A stretch of 64,000 nucleotides of DNA from Colletes latitarsis (taxonomy: Eukaryota > Arthropoda > Insecta > Hymenoptera > Colletidae). The notes beneath the pieces are model-generated. The model did no database searches, was not told the origin of the DNA, and was given only the letters and a program-made list of their open reading frames with translations. The stretch lies in NCBI RefSeq assembly GCF_051014445.1, contig NW_027488377.1, positions 682,001-746,000 of the forward strand, given 5' to 3'. The position numbers were made by a program, and so were the translations under genes. Positions 41,449 through 52,560 of this stretch are shown piece after piece (position 1 is the first letter of the stretch; every line of letters starts with the position of its first letter).

Positions 41449-43455
41449 TTTTTTTTTTTTTTTTTTTTTTTTTTTTGTCGTGGGGAAACTCTTCGAAAGA
41501 CTCCCTCCAACCTCTTTGGGGAGAGGCGGGAAGGTTGTGTGGGATTTCCCGTGCCCGTAGAATGACGGGCGCGGCACCTACCCACTAAAAACCCCACGGT
41601 GACCATTCCGCACGATTTGGGAGGATACCGGGAATCGCTCGAAGCATTCTTCCGGTATCCTCCCCGTGCCCGCGCTTTGCGCCCATCCCCGGGGGGGGGG
41701 GGGGACAAACGGTCCCCCCGTTAGACACACTGTCTCATAGCGGCAGGACGGGGCCACTCCATCCCGCCGCCATCCGTCCCGGGGCCGCATTTAGTGGCGG
41801 GCTGCGAGCCCCAACCCGCAACCGCCTGCGACCCCGTTTCTACCCCTCGGCGGCCGGGAGCTGATGGCCGCTCCACGCCACCGAGGGTGCCTCCCCGTGG
41901 GCCGGACCCACCCGGTCCGACCCATCGCCGCCTGGCGGGAGGAGGCTCCCCTCAGGGCCCCCCTCCCAGCCAGGGTCATCCGCCGCGCAAAGGCCACCGC
42001 CCGCGACACCTGGCGCCCGGGCGACGCCCTCGCGCCACCATACGAGCGCGAGCCTCAGCGCGCCGCTGAAGCTCGCGCTCCCTTCCCGCGGCCTCCTTCT
42101 GCAGCATTACGGTCTCGCAGAAGGAGGCCACGGCCCTCCACTTCCTCTCGCTGCCGAGCATGGCGCGCACCACACCCGGCAGCGAGACTTCCCGCCCTAT
42201 GACGCCGACCAGGACACGTCGCTCCCCCTCCCAAGCTGAGCATACCTGGAGGGTATGATCAGCTGTGTCCTGCTCGGCGTCACAATGGCAGCAACGCACA
42301 GTCTGCTCCTTCCCTATCCGGCACAGGTATCTGCCGAAGCTACCATGACCGGAAAATATCTGTGCCATCCGGAAAGTAAGGCTTCCATGGCCTCTGTTCA
42401 GCCACTCACACAGGAGTGGCCGAACAGCCCCGACTGTCCGGTGCCCCGCAGTTGGCAGGGCCAACCGCTCCTGCCACGCGAGCACCACGAACTGCCGGGC
42501 CTGGCGCTTCAAATCGCCCCAAGCAGGTTCCTGCTCTCCCGGGACCGCCCCCACTCCTGCGCGACGGTCGACACGATGACGATACATCATCGCGAGCGAC
42601 CGCGCGAGGAGATCCATGGGCGGCATCCCCGCAAGAACCGTCGCCGCCTCATGCGACACGGTTCGGTAGCCGCGGACGACCCTCAGCGCCATCCGCCTCT
42701 GCACCCGACGCAGCATCGTCATGCTGCGCCGGGAGGCCGCCAGGTCGTCCGCCCAGACGGGGGCCCCGTATAGGGCCACCGACTGAACCATTGCGACATA
42801 GAGGCGGCGAACTCGTCCCGCCGGGCCCCCCAGGTTGGGGAGGATCCGGCCTAAAGCCGAGACCATCCTCTCCAACCGGGAAACCAGGCAGCGGAAATGC
42901 TCCTCGAAGCGCCAGTGGCTATCGAGGATCAGCCAAAGATACCTCATCCGGGGCTTCACCTCGATATCAGCCCCACCCACCCGGATCAGAGGGGGTGGCG
43001 GATCCTGCCGAGGTGAATGGAACGCTATCACCTCGTTCTTATGGACCGCCACCGTCATCCCCATCCCCCTGATCCGGTCAACGACGCGTTGCGCCCCCTC
43101 CTCGGCGAGGCGCTGGGCCCTCCCCCACTGTGCCCCGACGGCCAGCACCAGTGTGTCATCTGCGTAACACACGGCACTGACGCCGTCGGGGAGGTCGGCC
43201 CGCAACACCGCGTCGTACGCGATGTTCCACAGGAGTGGCCCGAGGACCGACCCCTGCGGAACCCCGCAGTAGACCTCCCTCCGCACATCACCATCCCGGC
43301 CCGGATACTCGATCCACCTGCCGCGGAGATAATCCCCGACGACTGCCCTGAGACACGGGGGTACCCGATGATATTCGAGCCCCCTCCGTATCTCCCCCCA
43401 GGGAAGGGTGTTAAACGCGTTGGCAATATCCAGCGATACCGCCAACGCCACCCCT
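41449..43455 (-). mobile_element. R1s copy E, older subfamily, 5'-truncated
   Basis: Poly(T) 41449-41476, hairpin 3' UTR, then ORF2 back to just before RT motif A, where satellite starts. It diverges clearly from copies A-D and shares its 3' UTR form (shorter gtgggccggacccacccgg loop) with F and I. The 3' flank is Gypsy gag and the 5' flank is satellite, with no target duplication, so at least one side was changed by deletion or recombination. Confidence 0.9.
41976..43451 (-). pseudogene. ORF2 fragment of copy E (RT core to C-terminus)
   Basis: 491 codons remain open from SLDIANAF through GVPQGSVLGPLL, YADD and the CCHC finger (CCHCDAEQDTADHTLQVC, complete) to the usual stop. Endonuclease and RT N-terminus are missing. 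The frame is surprisingly well kept for an old, truncated copy. Confidence 0.9.
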
Positions 43456-45337
43456 CTTGCTTACTAGCATACTGCTAATTTACTCGCTTACTGCACGCTT
43501 GTTAGCATGCTGCATGCTTGCTAGCTTACAGCTTGCTTAAAAGTTAGCTGCTTTCATACCAGCTAATTGCATTCTTACCAACATGCTGCTTGCTTACTAT
43601 CTTACTTGTCGTTTGCTGGCTTACTGCTTGCATACTAGCGCACTGCTTCCTCACTAGCTTCCTGCTGGCTTACCAGATTACTGCTCGCTTATAAGCTTCC
43701 TTCTCACTTACAAGCTCACTGCTTGCTTAGTAACTTACTGCTTGCTTACTAACTTACTACATCCTTACTTGCTACCTGCTTGCTTACCAGCTTACTGCTT
43801 GCGTACAAGCTTACTGCTGGCTTACTAGCTTCCTGCTTGCTTACTAGCTTACTGCATGCTTACTAGCTTACTGGATGCTTACTAGCATACTGCTTGCTTG
43901 CTAGCTCACTTGTTGCTTACCAGCTTACTGCTTGGTTACTATCATGCTGCTTCCTTAGCAGCGTCCTCCTCGCTTACTAGCTCAGTGCTTGCTTACCAGC
44001 TTACTGCTAGCTCGTCCGCATACTGCATGCTTTCTAGCCTGCTGTTTGCATTCTAGCTTACTCCTTGGATACTGGCTTGCTGCTTGCTTACTATATCACA
44101 ACTTGCTTACTAGCACACTGCTTGCTATCTAGCTTAGTGCTTGTTGGCTGGCATACTCCTTGCTTAATAGCTAACTGCTTTCTTAATGGCATGCTGGTTG
44201 CTTTGTAGCTCACTGCTTTCTTACCACCTTACTGCTTGCTTACTAGCTTACTGCTTACATACTCGCTTACTGCTTGCATGTTAGCCTCCTGCATGCTTTC
44301 TAGCTTCGTGCTTCCTTACTAGCTTTCTGCTCGCTTCCTAGCTTACAACTAGCATACTAGATTACTGCTTGCTAACTGGCTTACAGCATTCTTACTCGCT
44401 TACTGCTTGCTTACTAGGTGACTACTCGCTTATTACCTCACTGCTTGCATACTACCTTGCTGCTTGCTTACTAGCTTAATGGTTGCGTACTAGGATAATG
44501 CTCCTTTACTAGCTCCCTGCTCGCGTACTATCTCACTGCTTACTTACATGCTTACTGCTTGCTTAGTATCTTACGGCTTGCTTATTAGCTTACTGCTTGA
44601 TTACTGGCATACTGCTTTGGAACTAGCTTACTGCTTGGTTACCAGCATACAGCTTTCTTACTAGATAACTGATTTCCGACTAGCCTCCTTCTTGCTTACA
44701 TGCTCACTGCTTGCATACTAGCTGGCTGCTTGAATTCTTGCTTACAGCTAGCTTACTAGCTCACTCCTCGCTTAGCAGCTCACTGCTTGCATAGTAGCTT
44801 GCCGCTTGCTTTCTAGCTTACAGCTTTCTTACTGGCTTACAACTTGCTTACTAGCTAACAGCTATCTTACCAGCTTACTGTTTGCTTACTGGCTTACTGG
44901 TTGCTTACTATGTTGCAGCTTGCTTACTATCATACTGCCGCCTTTCTATCTTCCTCCTCGCCTACTAGCTCACTTCTTGCTTTCCACCTTGCTGCTAGCT
45001 TACTCGCCTGCTGCTTGCTAGCTAGCCTGCTGCTTGTTAGCTAGGCTGCTGCTGCTTTCGGTCTTACTGCTAGCTTACTAGCCTGCAGCGTGCTTTCTAG
45101 CTTACTGCTTGCTTACTAGCATACTGGTTGCATACTAGATTACTGCTTGCTTAGTAGCTTACTGCACGCTTACTAGCTTATTGCTTGCTTACTAGATTAC
45201 TGCTTGCTTAGTAGCTTCCTGCACGCTTACTAGCTTACTGCTTCCTTACTAGCTTGCTGCTTCCTTACAAGCTTTCGCCTCGCCTACTAGCTCACTGCTT
45301 GCTTACTAGCTTACTGCATGCATACTAGATAACGACC
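43456..45337 (+). repeat. 19-bp satellite, forward orientation
   Basis: 1.9-kb array between copies E and F, in the same orientation as 531-11694. Confidence 0.95.
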
Positions 45338-45826
45338 TTTTTTTTTTTTTTTTCGTGGGGAAAATCTTCGAAAGACTCCCTCCCACCGCTTTGGGGAGAG
45401 ACGGGAGGGGTGTGTGGGATTCCCCGCGCCCGTAGAATGACGGGCGTGGGACCTACACTCTAAAAACCCCACGGTGACCCTTCCGCACGATTTGGGAGGA
45501 TACCGGGTATCGCTCGAAGCATTCTTCCGGTATCCTCCCCGCGCCCGCGCTTTGCGCCCAACCCCGGGGGGGAAGAACAGTCCCCCCGGTAGACACTCTG
45601 TTTCATAGCGGCAAGACGGGGCCACTCCATCCCGCCGCCGTCCGTCCCGGGACTGCGAGCCCCAAATCACAACCGCCTGCGACCCCGTTTTTACCCCTCG
45701 GCGGCCGGGAGCTCGTGACCGCTCCAGGCCACCGAGGGTGCTTCCCCATGGGCCGGCCCCACCCGGTCCGACCCTTTGCTGCCTGGCGGGAGGAGGCTCC
45801 CATCTGGGTCCCCCTCCCAGCCAGGG

Positions 45827-48826
45827 TCATCCGCCGCGCAAAGGCGGCCGCCCGCGACGCCTGGCGCCTGGGCGACGCCCTCGCGCCGCTGAAGCTCGTG
45901 CTCCCTTCCCGCGGCCTCCTTCTGCAGCATTACGATCTCGCAGAAGGAGGCCACGGACCTCCACTTCCTCTCGCTGCCGAGCATGGCGCGCACCACACCC
46001 GGCAGCAAGACTTCCCGCCCTATGACGCCGACCAGGTCACGGCGCTCCCCCTCCACGCTTGGCATACCTGGAGGGTATGATCAGCCGTGTCCTGCTTGGC
46101 GTCACAATGGCAGCAATGCGCCGTCGGCTCCTTCCCTTTCTGGCACAGGTATCTTCCGAAGCTGCCATGCCCGGAAAATGCCTGTGCCAGCCGGTAAGTG
46201 AGGCTTCCATGGCCTCTGTCCAGCCACTGTTCCTGCTCTCCCTGGACAGCCCCCACTCCCGCGCAACGGTCGGCACGATGACGATACATCATCGCATGCG
46301 ACCCCGCGTGGAGATCCATGGGCGGCATCCCCGTTAGAACCGTCGCCGCCTCACGCGACACGGTCCGGTGGCCGCGGACGACCCTCAGCGCCATCTCCCT
46401 CTGCATCCGACGCAGCATCGTCATGCTGTGTCGGGAGACCGCCAGGTCGTCCGCCCAGACGTGGGCCCCGTATAGGACCACCGACTGAACCACATAGAGG
46501 CGACGAACTCGTCTCGCCGGGCCACCCAGGTTGGGGAGGATCTGGCCTAAAGCCGAGACCATCCTCTCCAACAGGGGAACCAGGCAGCGGAAATGCTCCT
46601 CGAAGCGCCAGTGGCTATCGAGGATCAGCCCCAGATACCTCATCCGGGGCTTCACCTCGATATCAGCCCCACCCACCCGGGACAGAGGGGGTGGCGGATC
46701 CTGCCGAGGTGAATGGAACGCTATCACCTCGGTCTTATGGATCGCCACCGTCATCCCCATCCTCCTGATCCGGTCGACGACGCGTTGCGCCCCCTGCTCG
46801 TCGAGGCGCTTGGTCCTCCCCCACTGAGCCCCGACGGCCAGCACCAGTGTGTCATCTGCGTAACACACGGCACTGACGCCGTCGGGAAGGTCGGCCCGCA
46901 ACACCGCGTCGTACGCGATGTTCTACAGGAGTGGCGCGAGGACCGACCCCTGCGGAACCCTGCAGTACACCTCCCTCCGCATATCACCGATATGCCCGAT
47001 AATCCCCGACCACTGCCCTGAGACACGGGGGGACCCGATGATATTCGAGCCCCCTCCGTATCTCTCCCCAGGGAGGGATGTTAAACGCGTTGGCAATATC
47101 CAGCGATACCGCCAACGCCACCCCTACCCGGGAGACGGCCGACTGCGAGAGGGCTCTGACCCGACTGATCGCGTCGACCGTCGACCGGACCCCCGGAAAC
47201 CGTACTGGCAGTCGGCCAGGCCCGGAGCACCGCGCGACAGGTACTCGACGAGGCGGGCAGCAATCACTCGCTCGAAGAGCTTGCCCACCTCGTCGAGGGG
47301 ACAGATGGGTCGGTATGCGGATGGAGACTCCGCGGGCCGACCCTCCTTCCGGAGGAGGTCCATCCTCGCTACCTTCCAACTGGGGGGGAATCGCCCGTCC
47401 CTCAGGCATCGGTTAAACAACCGCCTGAGGTCGGCCCCAAGGACGCCGTGGGTTAAGACCCAAACCCGGCCGGGCACACCATCCGGACCCGGGGCCGTGT
47501 TACGCGCCCCGAGCCGTCTGATGGCCGCGGCCAGCTCCCCCTGCGTGACCCCCGGCTCGGTCACCCACTCCAACGGGGCCGTCGCTCTGCCGGAGGACGT
47601 GGGTCCATCTCCCCAATTGGGAAGAGAGTATTGACCACGTCCTCCAGCAGCCGGTGGTCAAGACCCTCGGTGACGGGAGGCGCCCACGGGCGGAGCTTGT
47701 TCAGCCCCACCTTATAAGGGCGCCCCCAAGGGTCGTCATCAAGGGTCTCGAGGAGCTCCTTCCATGCCCGGGTCTTGGCCCGTTTGATGGCGACCTGCAG
47801 AGCCATCCGCGACATGCGTTATGCCTCATACAGGTCATCTGCCCTCGCTCGCGCCACGCTATCGTCTCTCGATAGACGACGACGGGCGCGGGTATAGTGG
47901 TGTCGGGCGCGGACACTCACGTCTCGCATTTCCGCGATCGCGGCCGACCACCAGTACACCGTCCGGCGAGGAGAAGCCCGCCCGATCCGGGGCATAGCCG
48001 CCTCACATATGTTCGCGACCATCTCCCCGAGCCGGGGGACCTCCTCCTCTATACTCGGCAACTCGGCCGCCCCCTGGAGCCAAGTTGCAGCGAGGGCAGC
48101 TGCCATCAGGGCGTCCTTGATCAGGCGTCGAAGCGCCCAGCGGCGCGGCGGGGTACCACCCGGACGGTGGTGTCGGGATGCATCCCCCGCGGCGGCAGAG
48201 ACCACCATCCGGATATATCGGTGGTCCGTGAGTGCCTTTGCCCCCGCGACCACGTGCCACCACGACACCATGCGCACGGCGTTGGGGGTCGCGAATCCAA
48301 CATCCACGATAGATCCCCCATATCGCCGCACACACGTGTGCTCCGACCCCCGGTTCAGTAACCGAAGGTCGAGCGCCGCCGCCCAGTCGCCCAGGATCCC
48401 ACCGCAATCGGAAGTGCCGGGGGACCCCCACGCCACCGACTTGGCGTTGAAGTCTCCCAGGACCAGCACCGGCCGGGCCGCGCAGCGCTGCACGCATGCC
48501 GCGACCTCGGCTAGGTACTGCTCGAACGCGACGTGACCGCTGCGAGGCGATATGTAGCACCCCACCACGGCGACTCCCCCCCAGTCCACGGCGACGAACC
48601 CCCGACCGCGCTCCAGCATGGAGAACGGCGGGGACCCGTCGCCACCTCCCCATACCGTCGCCACCAAGCCGTCCGCGTCGCCCACCCAATGAGGGTGATC
48701 AGGGACGCGGTACGGCTCGGCGGCGACATCCAGGCCAACCCCCCACTCCGCGAGGACTTGGGACATCATATCCTGTGCCGCGCGGCAGTAGTTGAGGTTG
48801 GCCTGGAGGAGGAGGCGGGGCGCTAT
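45827..48826 (-). pseudogene. ORF2 of copy F, multiply broken
   Basis: The start codon is lost: TAATAG stands where other copies have TAATG. The endonuclease part is open (48769-47819) with GDFNAKS and SIVDVGF. A TAA replaces a tyrosine codon near 47819, and several frameshifts follow. RT motifs can still be read in pieces (YADD at about 46850). About 40 codons upstream of the finger are missing near 46225, and the finger itself survives as CCHCDAKQDTADHTLQVC. The stop equivalent to the family stop is at 45827-45829. Confidence 0.88.
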
Positions 48827-50617
48827 TAATTACCGACCGCCCAAGCCTCCTCCCGGCTGTCCGTCCCCGTGGCACCGTCCACCAACATGGTGGACGATGC
48901 CACCGCCCGCGGCGCCGGAGTCGGAACGGCCCGCCTCTTCCTCTCCATCCGGGAGGGGGGAGAGCACTTCCTGCTCCCCACCCTGTGGTCGGCTGGCATC
49001 CCCCTGTCCGCACATAGCGGGCACTGGAGGGCCGCCGAGCACTGGCTCGCGCGGTGGTCCTTTGCCCCGCAGCGGTCAATGTTACCGCTGCGGTCCACCG
49101 GCGAGGTGCACCACTGCCTCACATGTCCCAATTCGAGGCAGCGGTGACACTGGAGCGGGCGCGGCGCGAGCATGTCCACTCGCGCCGAAACCCACCCCAC
49201 CAAAACCCTCCCGGATTCTGCCAATTTATGGGCGACGGAGAGGGGGCAGCTGGCCCACACGGACCCCAGGCCGGAAGGAGATCTGCGGATCTCCCCGACC
49301 CGCAAATCCCCCTCACGGCAATCCCCCGCCCTTGCTAGGGCACGCGCCACGTCCTCCGCGGTGGCCGAGTCGTCCAGCCCACACACGCGCATCTCCGTGC
49401 GCTTCGTGGGCCGGGCGATCCGGACACCCCGCTCGCCCAGCTGCTCCCGGAGCCTCTGGGCGAGTCGGTCGGCCTTCACGCCGCCGTCTGGACCGGGGAT
49501 CTCCAGCAGGAGACCCCCAGTCACGGCCCGCTTCGCCCTGACGGAAGCGATGCCAAGCTCTTCCAGGGACACATTGTCCCTGGCGAGCCGCATTGCCTCC
49601 GCGAGGGTCAGGTCGCCCCCTTGCGCAACGGTCAGCGTTACCGCTGCCGTTTTAGGGGGGCGGCCAAGTCGCGCCTTCGCGGCCTTTCCTTTGGCCGCGG
49701 GCGGCGGGGGCGGAGGCTGCGCCTGCGAGGCCTTCCTCGCCCTCCGCCCCACCACCTCGGTCCACGACACCCACCCTTGGGGCGGTGCCGCGGAGGACGC
49801 GGGAACCGGCGGGAAGCCTTCGCTCCCCCCACCTTCGCCTTCCCCGGCCGTGCTGGCACTGGTCGGGGTGGCTCCACCCTCCCACCGACCGCTCTTCCGG
49901 GGAGGAGCTCCCCCGGAAGGCGGCCAGCTTCTTATCAATCATGTCCCCTATCCTCCTCAGGAGATCGTCCTCTGAGGAGGACGGGGACCTCTGCGCGGGC
50001 GAAGTGCGTGTGGAAGGGCCCGTGGGGGCCCGCACCACCTCCGCCGCACTCCGCTTCCTAACGACCGCAGGAGGGCGCGGCGTAGGAGGACGGAGGACAG
50101 GATGGAGGGCCGCGCTGTTCCAGCGCGCCTCTGCCCTCATCCTCCCCCGTCGCTCCTCCTCCAACAGGAGCTGCAGACGTGCGTTCCGCCCGCTTAGCTC
50201 CCGCGCCGCGTCCCTCATCATTTGGGCAGCCTCCCTCAGAGCCTCTGCCCCGCCGCTCTTCTGCCCCTTAAAAGAGCAGGCAGCGGCCACTTTCTCCACT
50301 CGTCTCAGGGTCGAGGAGATCCTCTCCGATATCTTCTCGGTCACCTCGTCCCTGAGGCAGCTCATCCGGACAACCGGGCTCATCGCCCTGCCCACTCCAT
50401 TGACGGCCTGCCCCGTCATCTTTCTCTTGGAGCCTATGAGGCTCCTGGTGGAGGAGAAGGACGAGACTGACGCAGTCTCGTCGTCCTCCTCCACCCTCCA
50501 CGAAGCCAGGCCAGGCGCTGGAGGCGGCGCGAGCGCCGTCACTCCAGTCCCAACACCGCTTTCGTCCTCCCCCTCTGACTTACCCCGTCCCATCACCGTT
50601 TTAATTTTATACTCCAT
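48826..50617 (-). pseudogene. ORF1 of copy F, one frameshift
   Basis: It starts at ATG 50617 (MEYKIKTVMG). The N-terminal part is open to about 49900, then the frame shifts and the remaining 370 codons are open to TAA 48826-48828. The three knuckles are followed in the same frame by SPPSRMERKRR and the C-terminus DGATGTDSREEAWAVGN. This is the frame that ends beside ORF2. It contrasts with the young copies, whose C run diverts them from it. Confidence 0.87.
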
Positions 50618-50995
50618 ATTATTCCCACGAGCAGGTCGGTAGAAAAGGTCCGCCCGGGCAGAGCAGCCTTACCCGGGTAAGCCTATATACTCCGGGGGTT
50701 CGGCAGGTGCCCCGGAGGTGGTCGCTTGGGATTGGGCCTCCTCCCCCAACCATTCATCCCATCGCCGCGCACCATAACTTAGGATTGGAGGGCGATTTTA
50801 TAGAGTCGCCATACTTGCGGTACCCCGGGCGGTTAAGCCAAGGCCCCCGTTCCTCCTGCCGTCACGTACCATTCACAAAACAAAAGAAGGAATTGAGGAT
50901 GGGTCATTGTGACGACCATCAGGAGGCTTACCCTGTGATAAGCATCAGGTATCTCGGGGTCGCTACGACGATTGCCGGACACAGCCCCTGAGGGG

Positions 50996-52560
50996 TTCGC
51001 TTCTTAGCTTCGAGACTCGATAACGGGTCCGCGCAGCGAGCAGATCGACAAACGATTCCGCTCCGCGACGAAACCAAATCTCCGAATATAGGTTCTGAGA
51101 ACACTCGAACCGTTCGTTGAGAATTTTAAATTGTTGCTCAAAATTAACTAAATCGGTGAGGCATTTTATCAGCCCCGATTATTGACGTTACAATCTCGCC
51201 GAATAGCACGTGACGCTCGAGTTACATGGTCGTGTGAGGGAATTGATAAACTTCAGTTCCCACTTGGCGAGATTATTAACAAAATTTAAAAGGCTGTGGG
51301 TTTTCGTCCAACTTTCATGTGACGTTTGTGCTACGCGGTCATGAAAGGGGAATCGAGATAAGAATCGTTTCCCGTGTGTCGAAACTCCAGTCTCAGCAAG
51401 GGCTACGGCCCGATCAGTACTGATGACTCCACGGACTGCTGCATTTGACGCGGTCGTGCGAGGCTGGCATTATCACGGACTGCTGCATTTGACGCGGTCG
51501 TGAGGCTGACTTTCCAACCTCTCGCTGCAACCAGCGGTCGTCGGAAGTCCAGTTTCGGCCAGTGGCTACGGCCAACTCAATACTGATTTCTCCACGGACT
51601 GCTGCATTTGACGCGGTCGTGTGAGGCTGATTATCTTCACGTAACGTTTGAGTTTCGCGGTCGTGTAAGAACTTGTCGTACGGACTGCTGCATTTGACGC
51701 GGTCGTGCGACAAGTTGAATTGTCCGCGCGGTTTTGTATATCACCCCTAGGGTGGTCTCTGACCGATACCCTACGTGGGCTCACCGTTTCTCCGGTCGGG
51801 GCTAAGAAATTCCGGACTTCTTAGCTCTCAACCTGCTCGAGCAACGCTCCTTGACCGCCAGTGAGTACGTACCCTGTGCGTAGAGCAACGCATAATGAGC
51901 ACCCTGGTGTATGCTCCTTTAAACGTAAGACGCTACGTGCGCCGTTAAGGGCTACACCACGCCGCGTCTTGTACGCAGGGAACGGTGAGAAACTGCGGTT
52001 TGGACAGCATTTGGAGCTTTACGACCTCCACCTGTTGTCCTTTCCTGCGGCATTCAACCATCGCCAAAAAGCGGAGAATTGAGAAATTAGATCTCTTCTT
52101 CCGCACAGCGATCGAACGGTTCTCGAATTGTGAGAACGTTGATATATACAGTCCACATACATATCTCAGTTCGTCGAGACGTGTCTGTAATCTCCGCTCT
52201 CGAGTGCGAACGGCACAGACAGGAGCGTGCGAGATAGAGCGAGACAGGCGACGCGACAAGCGTTAATAGGTATTTAAATCCAGCCTTGTCTTTCCTTGTT
52301 ACAGAACAACACATCGCGAACTTGGCCAGGAGCAGTCGGCCCAGGTTTTTCCCCCAGACGTCGGACCGACGTCTAGGTGGTTTTTTTTCCATTTTTTTCT
52401 TTTTTGATTAAAAATAAAAATTTAATTTCTTGAGCAAATTCAGGTGCATCAATTTATTCAATACATTTTCTCAGTGTCTTTTCCCTCGTAATACGGACCA
52501 CATCAGACTAAAATAACCTCCCCTTAGGGCGGTTAAGGTCTTTAAACACTAGCATAGTCC
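50996..52560. other. Unassigned mobile-element-like region with a repeated palindromic motif
   Basis: Non-satellite DNA between the 5' end of copy F and the next satellite. Between 51207 and 51711 a motif of about 30 bp occurs seven times (starts near 51207, 51316, 51432, 51476, 51595, 51638, 51681); four share ctgctgcatttgacgcgg. A block starting near 51386 (ccagtct...gctacggcc) recurs about 160 bp later. On the minus strand 50996-51175 is open without a stop and could encode the start of a gag-like protein, but I recognise no domain. It may be the LTR and leader of a retrotransposon interrupted by copy F. Confidence 0.5.

Larger units (their letters stand above)
45338..50995 (-). mobile_element. 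R1s copy F, older subfamily, near full length
   Basis: Poly(T) 45338-45353 to the family 5' end (cagcccctgagggg) at 50995. It has all parts of the family but many small lesions. The 3' flank is satellite and the 5' flank an unrelated sequence (50996-52560), so no target duplication is visible. Useful as an outgroup: its ORF1 shows the ancestral reading frame after the third knuckle. Confidence 0.92.
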
